DNA of 64,000 nt, taken from contig NZ_CP059200.1 of NCBI RefSeq assembly GCF_014251755.1, positions 517,047-581,046 of the forward strand, in the 5' to 3' direction. Below, in pieces: positions 1 through 8,408 of the stretch. Under the pieces are notes generated by a model that saw nothing but the letters and a program-made list of their open reading frames with translations, was not told the DNA's origin and searched no databases. Within the stretch, counting starts at the first letter, position 1. Every line of letters begins with the position of its first letter. A program made the translations under genes and the position numbers. This DNA is from Blattabacterium cuenoti. Lineage in GTDB: Bacteria; Bacteroidota; Bacteroidia; Flavobacteriales; Blattabacteriaceae.

Positions 1-225
1 AGACGTCAAAAACAAAGACGTCAAAAACAAAGACGTCAAAAACAAAGACGTCAAAAACAAAGACGTCAAAAACAAAGACGTCAAAAACAAAGACGTCAAA
101 AACAAAGACGTCAAAAACAAAGACGTCAAAAACAAAAACGTCAAAAACAAAAACGTCAAAAACAAAAACGTCAAAAACAAAAACGTCAAAAACAAAAACG
201 TCAAAAACAAAAACGTCAAAAACAA
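1..225 (+). repeat. 15-bp tandem repeat (minisatellite), 15 copies visible, cut by window start
   Basis: Fifteen head-to-tail copies of a 15-bp unit with no indels. Copies 1-9 (1-135) read AGACGTCAAAAACAA and copies 10-15 (136-225) read AAACGTCAAAAACAA, so the only variant is one G/A site that switches once along the array. The array already starts at base 1, so its true length is unknown. The last base of the last copy is the A of the rluD start codon. The period is a multiple of three and no forward frame contains a stop inside the array (frames give RRQKQ, DVKNK and TSKTK repeats). One reverse-strand frame is stopped by TGA in every unit. A clean array with one phased variant suggests recent slippage expansion. 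Confidence 0.97.
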
Positions 226-228
226 TGA
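1..228 (+). CDS. Possible C-terminal tail of an upstream protein made of RRQKQ/KRQKQ repeats (5' end outside window)
   Basis: Read from base 1, the array gives nine RRQKQ units and six KRQKQ units, then a TGA at 226-228. That stop overlaps the rluD start as ATGA, the usual arrangement for two translationally coupled genes. The G/A variant is then a conservative Arg-to-Lys change. The result would be a highly basic, Gln-rich tail, perhaps RNA-binding or simply disordered. The body of the gene lies outside the window, so no function can be given. The alternative is that the array is non-coding spacer, since all three forward frames are open. Confidence 0.4.
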   Translation, partial: RRQKQRRQKQRRQKQRRQKQRRQKQRRQKQRRQKQRRQKQRRQKQKRQKQKRQKQKRQKQKRQKQKRQKQKRQKQ

Positions 229-1232
229 AGACAATTCACATTGTTGTAAAACAAAATCAAAAAGAAATTCGCATTGATAAGTTCTTGAAAAAGAATATAG
301 AAAATATCAGCAGAAATCAAATTCAAAAATTGATGTTTTCAGAAAAAGTTATCGTGAATCAACAGATTGTAAAAAAAAATTATAGAATACAACCTTTAGA
401 TTTGATAGAAATTCAATTCTCTAAAATTTCTCCTATATTAGATCATTTAGAGTATAAAAATATTGTTGCAGAAAAAATAAATCTTGATATTCTTCATGAA
501 GATGAAGATCTCATTGTAGTTAACAAACCTGCAGGAATGGTAGTCCATCCTGGATTTGGACATTATAAAGGGACATTAATTCATGGAATTAAATATCATC
601 TTCAAAATTCAAATTTGAAAAATTTGAATTTATATAGAAGTGGATTAGTTCATAGATTAGATAAAGATACATCAGGTTTATTAGTTGTGGCTAAAAATGA
701 ATATTCTAAAAAATATTTATTTCAACAATTCCACTATCCTAAAACAATCCAAAGAGAATATAGGGCTTTAATATGGGGGGATTTGATTGAAAAAAAAGGA
801 ATTATAACTGGTTTTATTGGAAGAGATCCTAAAAATAGAAAAAGAATGACTGTTTTTAGAACAAATGAATCTCATAAAGGAAAATATTCTGTAACACATT
901 ATCAAGTGTTAGAACGATTTAAATATTTGACATATGTTTCTTGCAATATAGAAACAGGAAAAACACATCAAATAAGAGCTCATTTCAAATATTTAGGACA
1001 TCCATTATTTCACGATTCTATTTATGGAGGACATAAAATTTTTATGAAAAAAAAATGTTCGAATCGAAATATAAAATTTTTGAAAACTTGTTTCAAGATA
1101 TTACCTAGACAAGCTTTACATGCTATATCTCTTTCTTTTATTCATCCAAAACATGAAAAATGTTATTTTTATTGTCCAATTCCTGAAGATTTTAAAATTG
1201 TTCTACAACAATGTAGAAAAATATTCTTATAA
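225..1232 (+). CDS. rluD: Ribosomal large subunit pseudouridine synthase, RluD family
   Basis: Predicted to isomerise uridines of 23S rRNA helix 69 to pseudouridine. The 335 residues have an N-terminal S4 RNA-binding domain (about 15-75) and the RluA-type catalytic domain. The signature HRLDKDTSGL lies at 143-152 with the catalytic Asp at 146, and the downstream GKTHQIRAH motif is present. The ATG at 225 gives the normal N-terminus for the family, although the upstream tandem repeat is open in the same frame as TSKTK repeats, so a long N-terminal extension cannot be formally excluded. The stop overlaps the convergent mgtE by 6 bp. RluA/RluC paralogues are the main alternative name. Confidence 0.9.
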   Translation: MKTIHIVVKQNQKEIRIDKFLKKNIENISRNQIQKLMFSEKVIVNQQIVKKNYRIQPLDLIEIQFSKISPILDHLEYKNIVAEKINLDILHEDEDLIVVNKPAGMVVHPGFGHYKGTLIHGIKYHLQNSNLKNLNLYRSGLVHRLDKDTSGLLVVAKNEYSKKYLFQQFHYPKTIQREYRALIWGDLIEKKGIITGFIGRDPKNRKRMTVFRTNESHKGKYSVTHYQVLERFKYLTYVSCNIETGKTHQIRAHFKYLGHPLFHDSIYGGHKIFMKKKCSNRNIKFLKTCFKILPRQALHAISLSFIHPKHEKCYFYCPIPEDFKIVLQQCRKIFL

Positions 1233-2576
1233 TAAAGTACCATTCAAAAGAAAATAAGAAATAGAAAAATAGATCATTAATCCAACAACATCCACTAATG
1301 TGGCAACAAAAGGAGCTGAAGAACTGGCTGGGTCTCCTCTTAATTTTTTAATTATAAAAGGAAGCATTGAGCCACTTAATGTCCCCCATAATACAACTCC
1401 AATTAAGGATAAAAAAACCGTAAAACCCACTAATATCCAATGAGAACCATAATTAAATAAATGGATTTTGTGCCAAACTATTACACGTATAAAACCTGTT
1501 AATCCTAAAATACTACCTAAAAAAAAACCGCAAATAATTTCTCTTCTCATCACAATCCACCAATCTTTTATTTTAACCTCACCCAAAGCCATTGCTTGTA
1601 TAATTAAACTTGCGGCTTGAGAACCACTATTTCCCCCACTTGAAACAACTAAAGGAATGAATAAAGCAAGAACTACCGCTTTTTCTATGACACTTGAAAA
1701 TTTTTGCATAACTGTTGTTGTTAACATTTCTCCTATAAATAATAAAATTAGCCATCCAGCTCTTTTTTTAATAAGTTTGTATAAAGGAACGTTTAAATAA
1801 GATTGATTTAAAGCTTCCATTCCTCCTATTTTTTGAAAGTCTTCTCTATAATTTTCATTTAAAACCCATAAAATATCATCTATAGTTACGATTCCCAATA
1901 AAAAATTCTGATCATCTATAACTGGAAGCGAAATTCTATTACTCATAGTAAATATTTTAGTCGCTTCTTTCTCGGTATCCGTAATATTTAAAATTTCAGT
2001 ATATTGACCATTGATTAAATCATATACTTTTGTGTTAGGATCTACTAATAAAAATTCTCGTATTTTTATATCATCTATTAATTTTCCTTTTTCGTCAACT
2101 ATATAGACAATTTCTATAACATCACTATTTTTAACTTCTTTACGAATATAATCCAATACTTCTTGTACGCTCCAAGTTTTTTGAATTGCAATATAATATG
2201 GAATCATTAAACAACCTATACTATTTTGAGGATACCCTAGAGATACTAAAATTTTACATTTTTCTTCTTTATTTAAATATTTTATTAAGTCTTTTAAAAT
2301 ATCTTTTGGAAGATTTTCTAAAAAAGAAATACGATCATCTACAGATAAATTATTTAATAATTCCATTTTTTTAATAGAAGACAAATCTTTTATAATTTTT
2401 TTTTTTGTAGAAAAATCCAATATTTCAAAAATAGAAATTGCTTTACATAATTTTAACAAACTAAATATTTTTACAACATCATTAGGATTCTGATGAAAAA
2501 TTTTTATTAATCTACTTATAGTTTGATTATTTAGAAATGTATCGTTATTTAAATAATCTTGATCTTCATTAAACAT
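1227..2576 (-). CDS. mgtE: Magnesium transporter MgtE
   Basis: Inner-membrane Mg2+ channel gated by intracellular Mg2+. The 449 residues match the family length: an N-terminal helical superhelix domain (about 1-120), a pair of CBS domains (about 125-250) and a C-terminal five-helix pore domain (about 270-449). The pore motif TLVDVVGL contains Asp429, equivalent to the conserved ion-binding Asp of MgtE. The ATG at 2576 is the only sensible start. The gene is divergent from leuS across a 163-bp spacer. As the only visible divalent-cation importer here it may supply Mg2+ for ribosomes and ATP. Confidence 0.93.
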   Translation of the reverse strand: MFNEDQDYLNNDTFLNNQTISRLIKIFHQNPNDVVKIFSLLKLCKAISIFEILDFSTKKKIIKDLSSIKKMELLNNLSVDDRISFLENLPKDILKDLIKYLNKEEKCKILVSLGYPQNSIGCLMIPYYIAIQKTWSVQEVLDYIRKEVKNSDVIEIVYIVDEKGKLIDDIKIREFLLVDPNTKVYDLINGQYTEILNITDTEKEATKIFTMSNRISLPVIDDQNFLLGIVTIDDILWVLNENYREDFQKIGGMEALNQSYLNVPLYKLIKKRAGWLILLFIGEMLTTTVMQKFSSVIEKAVVLALFIPLVVSSGGNSGSQAASLIIQAMALGEVKIKDWWIVMRREIICGFFLGSILGLTGFIRVIVWHKIHLFNYGSHWILVGFTVFLSLIGVVLWGTLSGSMLPFIIKKLRGDPASSSAPFVATLVDVVGLMIYFSISYFLLNGTLL

Positions 2577-2626
2577 TTTTTCTTTCTTTGTATGGAAATT
2601 TTTGAGTATTATTAATTATTGATTGG

Positions 2627-2645
2627 ATTTCCTATTACAGGAAAT
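2627..2645. promoter_or_regulatory. Inverted repeat in the mgtE/leuS divergent spacer
   Basis: ATTTCCT and AGGAAAT form a perfect 7-bp inverted repeat around a 5-bp centre (ATTAC). It sits between the divergent mgtE and leuS starts in a 163-bp spacer (2577-2739) that otherwise shows nothing I can name. It could be an operator or a small hairpin. No T-run follows it, so it is not a typical intrinsic terminator. In such AT-rich DNA a chance origin is possible. Confidence 0.35.
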
Positions 2646-2739
2646 AAAAATTATATATTGTTATGCAGAAATTAATTAAAATTACGTAATAAAATGATCA
2701 TTGTAATATCATCATACATAGTATAAAAAAAGAAGAAAA

Positions 2740-5514
2740 ATGGAATATAATTTTCGTGAAATAGAAAAACGTTGGCAAATATATTGGAAAAAACATAACA
2801 TTTTTCATACAAAAGAAAACAAAAAAAGAAAATACTACATCTTAAATATGTTTCCTTATCCTTCTGGAACAGGACTTCATGTAGGACATTGTTTAGGTTA
2901 TATAGCATCAGATGTTTATGCAAGATACAAACGAACAAAAAAATATAATGTTTTAAATCCCATAGGATTTGATTCTTTTGGACTTCCTGCAGAACAATAT
3001 GCGATCCAAACAGGTAAACATCCTTACGATACAACTCTTGAAAATTCACGTATATATAAAGAACAAATAAATAAGATAGGCCTTTCCTTTGATTGGAATA
3101 GAGAACTATACACTAGCAATCCTAATTATTATCGTTGGACTCAATGGATGTTTATTCAAATTTTTAATTCTTGGTACGATAAAAATAATGAAAAAGCTAA
3201 ACCTATAAGTCTTTTAATTGAAGAATTTAATAAAAATGGAAATAATTGCGTTAACGCAAACACTACATCAAATTATAAATTTGATTCAAAAACATGGAAA
3301 CAATTTAGTTTCTACAAAAAAGAATCTGTTCTTTTAGATTATAGATTAGCTTTTTTATGTAAAAATACAGTAAATTGGTGTCCAGATTTAGGAACAGTGT
3401 TAGCTAATGATGAAATAAAAAATGGAAGAAGTGAAAGAGGAGGATATCCAATTTACAAAAAAAAAATGTTACAATGGCATATAAGAATTAGTGCATATGC
3501 AGAAAGACTCATTAAAGGATTAAACTTTATTAATTGTTCTAAATCTTTTAAAAAATTACAATATAATTGGATAGGAAAATCAACAGGAATTTCTGTTTTA
3601 TTAAAAGTAATTTCTCCTTTTGAGGATTTTCATCAAATTGAATTATTTACTTCTCATCCAGAAATGATATTTGGAATGACTTTTATCATATTATCTCCAA
3701 ATCATCCACTTGCAGTTAAAATGTCTTTACACCATAAAAATGAATCAACATCTTTTTCCAAAGAATTTTCTATCAATGAAAATACAAAAAATATATCTGG
3801 ATTTTTTACAGAAAATTATGTTTTTCATCCTTTTATTAGAAATAAAAGGATTCCCATTTATATCAGTAATTTTATTTCTGTAAATCAAAAAACCCAATCT
3901 GTTATCGGAATACCTGGACATGAAGAAAAAAGTAAAAAATTTGCCAAACAATTTGGTATAGAAATCATTAAAATTTTAGATTTTAATAAAAAGTGTATTA
4001 ATTCTAATTTTTTAAATGGATTAACCCGTAAACAAGCAAAAGAAAAAATTATTAAAATTTTAGTGAAAAATAAAATAGGAGTACTTAAAACAAATTATAA
4101 GATTCGTGATGCTATTTTTTCCAGACAAAGATATTGGGGAGAACCCATTCCTATTTATTTTAAAAATAAAATTCCAAAAACAATTCCCGTTGATAAATTA
4201 CCTATCATTCTTCCAAAAATAGATAATTTTCATCCTAAAGATGGAAAACCTCCATTAAGTAGAGCCAAAAATTGGGCTTGGGATGAAAGAAATATGAAGA
4301 TGGTTCCTAATATTTTGATTGATCATAAAAATGTATTTCCAATAGAAACTAGTACCATGCCGAGTTGGGCAGGATCAAGTTGGTACTATCTTAAATATAT
4401 GGATGTACATAACAATCAATTTTTTATTGATAAAAAAAAAGAAAATTATTGGAAAAATGTTGACCTATATATTGGAGGATCTGAACATAGCACCGGTCAT
4501 TTGATTTATGCTAGATTTTGGCATAAATTTTTGTTAGATAGAGGATGGATAACGACTGAAGAACCTTTCAAAAAAATATTGAATCAAGGAATGATTTTGA
4601 GTTATTCTGCTATCATAATCAAAGTAATAGGAGAAAATATTTTTTTATCTTATGGATTAAAAAATAAAAAACACGCATATTTTTCTTTTCAAGAAGTATA
4701 TGTGGATCTTTCTTTAATTAAAAAAAACAATGAATTAAATATTCATAAGTTTAAAAAATGTAGACCTGAATTTTATTCATCTGTTTTTATTTTAGAAAGA
4801 GGATCCTTTTTTTGTAAAAGAAAATTGGAAAAAATGTCAAAATCAAAATATAATGTAATAAATCCTGATGATATTTATGAAAAATATGGATCAGATACAT
4901 TTCGTTTGTATGAAATGTTTTTGGGTCCTATTAATCAATCGAAACCTTGGGATGAAAAAAAAATAAATGGAATAAAAAATTTTTTAATTAAATTTTGGTG
5001 TTTATTTCATAAAAATAAAATTTTCCAAATCAGTGAAATAAATCCAACATTACAAGAATTGGAAATTTTGCATAGTTCTATAAAAAAAATCCAAAATAAA
5101 ATAAAATCTTTTTCTTGGAATACTTCTATTAGTTTATTAATGATTATGACTAATCAATTGACTGCATTAAAATGTAATAAAAGAAAAATCCTAGAACCTT
5201 TGGTACAATTAATAGCTCCATTTGCTCCTCATGTATCCGAAGAATTATGGTATAAACTGGGGAAAAAAAAATCTGTTCTATTTTACGATTTTCCAGTTTT
5301 TAATCCAAAATATATAGTGAAAAAGGAAATAACATATCCGATTATGTTTAATGGAAAATTAAAATTTTTAGAAAAGTTTGATTCTAGCACTCCAATAGAA
5401 GAAATAAAAAAGAAAATCTTAAATCATCCTAAAACAAAATGTTTTTTGAAAGAAAAAACTTTACAAAAGTTAATTTTTATTCCTAAAAAAATAATAAATA
5501 TTTTATTTAAATAA
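2740..5514 (+). CDS. leuS: Leucyl-tRNA synthetase with degenerate editing-site motifs
   Basis: Charges tRNA-Leu with leucine. The 924 residues hold a class I catalytic core: HVGH at 47-50 in the FPYPSGTGLHVGH context and KMSKS at 698-702, preceded by a LeuRS-specific insertion (about 620-695). The tRNA-binding C-terminus is present. The editing (CP1) region is unusual: the threonine-rich motif normally close to TTRPDTLFG reads TSHPEMIFG, the motif normally close to YGTGAVM reads QKTQSVI, and the HDxRD motif reads HEEKS, so the conserved Asp is Ser. The aminoacylation site looks intact while proofreading may be weakened or lost. It is transcribed divergently from mgtE. Confidence 0.95.
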   Translation: MEYNFREIEKRWQIYWKKHNIFHTKENKKRKYYILNMFPYPSGTGLHVGHCLGYIASDVYARYKRTKKYNVLNPIGFDSFGLPAEQYAIQTGKHPYDTTLENSRIYKEQINKIGLSFDWNRELYTSNPNYYRWTQWMFIQIFNSWYDKNNEKAKPISLLIEEFNKNGNNCVNANTTSNYKFDSKTWKQFSFYKKESVLLDYRLAFLCKNTVNWCPDLGTVLANDEIKNGRSERGGYPIYKKKMLQWHIRISAYAERLIKGLNFINCSKSFKKLQYNWIGKSTGISVLLKVISPFEDFHQIELFTSHPEMIFGMTFIILSPNHPLAVKMSLHHKNESTSFSKEFSINENTKNISGFFTENYVFHPFIRNKRIPIYISNFISVNQKTQSVIGIPGHEEKSKKFAKQFGIEIIKILDFNKKCINSNFLNGLTRKQAKEKIIKILVKNKIGVLKTNYKIRDAIFSRQRYWGEPIPIYFKNKIPKTIPVDKLPIILPKIDNFHPKDGKPPLSRAKNWAWDERNMKMVPNILIDHKNVFPIETSTMPSWAGSSWYYLKYMDVHNNQFFIDKKKENYWKNVDLYIGGSEHSTGHLIYARFWHKFLLDRGWITTEEPFKKILNQGMILSYSAIIIKVIGENIFLSYGLKNKKHAYFSFQEVYVDLSLIKKNNELNIHKFKKCRPEFYSSVFILERGSFFCKRKLEKMSKSKYNVINPDDIYEKYGSDTFRLYEMFLGPINQSKPWDEKKINGIKNFLIKFWCLFHKNKIFQISEINPTLQELEILHSSIKKIQNKIKSFSWNTSISLLMIMTNQLTALKCNKRKILEPLVQLIAPFAPHVSEELWYKLGKKKSVLFYDFPVFNPKYIVKKEITYPIMFNGKLKFLEKFDSSTPIEEIKKKILNHPKTKCFLKEKTLQKLIFIPKKIINILFK

Positions 5515-5590
5515 ATTTTTTAAAATGACTTTATTTATATTCTAATATTTCAATCCATTTTAATACAAAATTAAATTTGTCTATAAAACG

Positions 5591-5598
5591 TAGATTTG
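5591..5598 (+). promoter_or_regulatory. Candidate -7 element upstream of gdhA
   Basis: TAGATTTG matches the Bacteroidetes -7 consensus TAnnTTTG and lies 66 bp before the gdhA start. A TTTG is found upstream at 5576-5579, but the spacer is 11 bp instead of about 19, so the -33 half is not supported. The rest of the 149-bp spacer 5515-5663 shows no other clear element. Confidence 0.3.
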
Positions 5599-5663
5599 TA
5601 CTCTATAATGTAGCATTCATTTTTATATTTTTTTATCATTCTATAAGATAAAAACTTTGTTTT

Positions 5664-7091
5664 ATGTCAAAAAACCAAAATAAAACTGGTTCATATGGTT
5701 TTTTTAACTGTATAGAAAAAAATTTTGATAAAGCTGCACAATTTATTTCTATTGAAAAAGGTCTTTTAGAACAAATAAAAGCTTGTAATTCTGTATATCG
5801 AATGCATTTTCCCGTTAAAATAGGAAAAGAAATCAAAGTGATAGAAGCATATAGAGTTCAACATTCCCATCATAAACTTCCTTGTAAAGGAGGTATTCGA
5901 TATAGTATGAAAGTTAATCAAGATGAAATTATGACTTTAGCCGCTTTAATGACCTACAAATGTGCCATAGTTGATGTTCCTTTTGGAGGGGCTAAAGGTG
6001 GTATAAAAATAGATCCACAAACTATATCATCAGAAAACATAGAAAAAATAACACGACGTTATACCTCTGAATTGATTAAAAAAAATTTTATTGGTCCAGG
6101 AATAGATGTTCCCGCTCCTGATTATGGAACTGGAGAAAGAGAGATGAGTTGGATTTTTGATACTTTTCTATCTCTCCGTTCTGGAGACGTAGATGCATTA
6201 GCTTGTGTTACAGGAAAACCTGTTTCTCAAGGAGGAGTCAGAGGAAGAAAAGAAGCAACAGGTTTGGGCGTTTTTTATGGGATCAGAGAGTTGTGCCATG
6301 TAAAAGAAGATATGTATTCTGTTGGTCTTGATGTAGGATTAGTTGGAAAAAAAATTATTATACAAGGATTAGGCAATGTTGGATATCATGCTGCCAGTTT
6401 TTTTCATGAGTCTGGGGCTATTATAATCGCTTTAGCAGAAAGAGAGGGAGCAATTTATAACAAAAAAGGATTAAATGTATCCAAAGTTTTTTTACATTTA
6501 AAAAACAACGGATCCATATTAAATTTTCCAGAAGCAAAAAATATAAAAAATACGGAAAAGGCTTTAGAATTAGAATGCGATATTTTAATTCCAGCAGCGT
6601 TAGAAAATGTGATCCATAAAAATAATGCAAATCGTATTAAGGCTAAAATAATTGGAGAAGCGGCAAATGGACCGATTACTCCTGAAGCTGATGAAATTTT
6701 GGATAAAAAAGGAGTGATTATTGTTCCTGATATTTACTTAAATGCAGGTGGAGTTACTGTTTCTTATTTTGAATGGCTAAAAAATTTAAGTCATGTCCGT
6801 TATGGACGTATGGAAAAAAAATTTAGAGAAAATGTAAATGCAGAATTTTTGAAAGTTATAGAAACGGTTTGCAAAAAACCAATTTCAATAGAAGAAAAAA
6901 AAATGATTTTAAGAGGTCCAAGAGAAATAGATTTGGTCCGTAGCGGATTAGAAGATACCATGATCAATGGATTTCACAAAATTTGTGACCTAAAAAAATC
7001 ATTAAAAATAGAAAACATGCGTACTGCAGCATTTGTGTTATCTATCAACAAAATTATAGATTCTTATGAAAGACTAGGCATTTTTCCATAA
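5664..7091 (+). CDS. gdhA: Glutamate dehydrogenase
   Basis: Interconverts 2-oxoglutarate plus ammonia and glutamate using NAD(P)H. The 475 residues fit the longer bacterial Glu/Leu/Phe/Val dehydrogenase type. Substrate-site and catalytic lysines are visible at about 75 (KGGIRY), 99 (MTYKC) and 111 (PFGGAKGG), with APDYGTGE following. The Rossmann motif GLGNVG is at about 235-240. In cockroach endosymbionts GDH is the proposed entry point for ammonia released by urease, so this gene is probably central to nitrogen recycling; urease itself is not in this window. Cofactor preference cannot be decided by eye. It starts at an ATG 40 bp ahead of a possible run into pyrH. Confidence 0.93.
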   Translation: MSKNQNKTGSYGFFNCIEKNFDKAAQFISIEKGLLEQIKACNSVYRMHFPVKIGKEIKVIEAYRVQHSHHKLPCKGGIRYSMKVNQDEIMTLAALMTYKCAIVDVPFGGAKGGIKIDPQTISSENIEKITRRYTSELIKKNFIGPGIDVPAPDYGTGEREMSWIFDTFLSLRSGDVDALACVTGKPVSQGGVRGRKEATGLGVFYGIRELCHVKEDMYSVGLDVGLVGKKIIIQGLGNVGYHAASFFHESGAIIIALAEREGAIYNKKGLNVSKVFLHLKNNGSILNFPEAKNIKNTEKALELECDILIPAALENVIHKNNANRIKAKIIGEAANGPITPEADEILDKKGVIIVPDIYLNAGGVTVSYFEWLKNLSHVRYGRMEKKFRENVNAEFLKVIETVCKKPISIEEKKMILRGPREIDLVRSGLEDTMINGFHKICDLKKSLKIENMRTAAFVLSINKIIDSYERLGIFP

Positions 7092-7131
7092 TATCTTTGA
7101 TTCTGAAAAAAAAAGAAAAAATACATTTTTC

Positions 7132-7848
7132 ATGAAATATAAAAGATCATTATTGAAATTAAGTGGAGAAGCTCTTATGGGAGAGAACGAATTTGGATTC
7201 CATTCTACTCGTTTTCAACAATATGCTGAAGAAGTCAAAAAAGTAGTAGATATGGGAGCTCAAGTGGCTATAGTTATTGGAGGTGGAAATATATTTCGAG
7301 GATTTCCTAGAATAAAGGAAAAAACTATAAATCGTATAGAAGGAGATTATATGGGAATGTTAGCTACCGTTATTAACGGTATAGCCTTTCAATCATATTT
7401 AGAAAATGTAGGAATCTGTACTTGTATTCAAACAGCTATTAGAATGGATGAAATTGCAGAACCTTTTGGTAAAGATAGAGCCATACATCATCTTGAAAGA
7501 GGAAAAGTTGTCATATTTGTCGCGGGATTAGGAAATCCTTATTTTACTACCGATACAGCCGCTGTTTTGCGTGCTATTGAAATTAAAGCTGATGTATTAT
7601 TAAAAGGAACTAGAGTAGATGGAATTTACACAACAGATCCAGAAAAAAATAAATATGCTAAAAAATTGAAAAATATATCTTTTGATATGGCATATCAAAT
7701 GGGAATCAAGGTCATGGATCAAACTGCTTTCATTTTAGGAAACGAAAATGATCTACCAATTATTATTTTTGATATCAATAAAAAAGGAAATTTAAAAAAA
7801 GTAATTTCAGGAGAAAAAATAGGAACCATGGTTTCTAAAAAAAAATAA
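7132..7848 (+). CDS. pyrH: UMP kinase
   Basis: Phosphorylates UMP to UDP, a step of pyrimidine nucleotide synthesis. The 238 residues match the bacterial PyrH length. The N-terminal KLSGEAL (9-15) and GGGNIFRG (50-57) nucleotide-binding motifs are present, with the acidic D-T-A-AVLRA region and TTDPEKN near 165-172. It is first in a tight plus-strand series pyrH-frr-asnS-rpoN with gaps of 1-6 bp. The pyrH-frr pairing is common across bacteria and supports both names. Confidence 0.95.
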   Translation: MKYKRSLLKLSGEALMGENEFGFHSTRFQQYAEEVKKVVDMGAQVAIVIGGGNIFRGFPRIKEKTINRIEGDYMGMLATVINGIAFQSYLENVGICTCIQTAIRMDEIAEPFGKDRAIHHLERGKVVIFVAGLGNPYFTTDTAAVLRAIEIKADVLLKGTRVDGIYTTDPEKNKYAKKLKNISFDMAYQMGIKVMDQTAFILGNENDLPIIIFDINKKGNLKKVISGEKIGTMVSKKK

Positions 7849-7852
7849 AATT

Positions 7853-8407
7853 ATGGATGAGTTGAACGACATTTTTTCCTCTTGTAAAAAAGATATGGAA
7901 AACATTTTGGAAAAACTGAAAAAAGAAATTCATCGGATTCGATTAGGCAGTAAGTCTGTTTCTTCTTTTTTAGGTAAAATAAAAATAAAATGTTATGGAA
8001 CCTTTTTTCCACTTATAGAAGTCGCCAACATTTCTATTATAGATAATATGAATATTTCTATTGATCCTTGGGATCGTTCTATTATTTCAGATATAGATAA
8101 AGCGATTATTAATGCTAATTTAGGTTTTATTCCCACTAATAAAGGAGACTCTATTCATATACATTTACCTATCATTACAGAAGAAAGTAGAAAAAATATG
8201 ATGAAAAAAATAAAATTACAAACAGAATATGCAAAAGTTCTTGTGAGAAGAATTCGAAGTAAAAATAACCAATATATAAGAAAATTAAAAATATCAGAAG
8301 ATGTTTCTAAAACAGGGGAAAATCGTATACAAAAAATGACGAATGAATACATACAAAAGATAGAAAATTTCTTTCTTCATAAGGAAAAAGAAATATTGAG
8401 AATATAA
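7853..8407 (+). CDS. frr: Ribosome recycling factor
   Basis: Splits post-termination ribosomes together with EF-G. The 184 residues are the usual length, and the C-terminal helical domain with RRIRSKNNQYIRKL is recognisable. The N-terminus (KKDMENILEKLKKEIHRIR) matches the first long helix of RRF. It lies 4 bp after pyrH and 1 bp before asnS, so co-transcription is very likely. Confidence 0.94.
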   Translation: MDELNDIFSSCKKDMENILEKLKKEIHRIRLGSKSVSSFLGKIKIKCYGTFFPLIEVANISIIDNMNISIDPWDRSIISDIDKAIINANLGFIPTNKGDSIHIHLPIITEESRKNMMKKIKLQTEYAKVLVRRIRSKNNQYIRKLKISEDVSKTGENRIQKMTNEYIQKIENFFLHKEKEILRI

Positions 8408-8408
8408 A

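Noticed and set aside
1..225. Tandem array as a CRISPR
   Set aside because: Units are contiguous 15-mers without unique spacers, so it is a minisatellite and not a CRISPR array.
2672..3049. 125-residue minus-strand open frame with hydrophobic content
   Set aside because: It lies over the leuS 5' end in the opposite frame; leuS is clearly coding there and the frame has no recognisable domain.
5576..5598. Full gdhA promoter (TTTG plus TAGATTTG)
   Set aside because: The spacer is 11 bp, not about 19, so only the -7 part is listed as a candidate.
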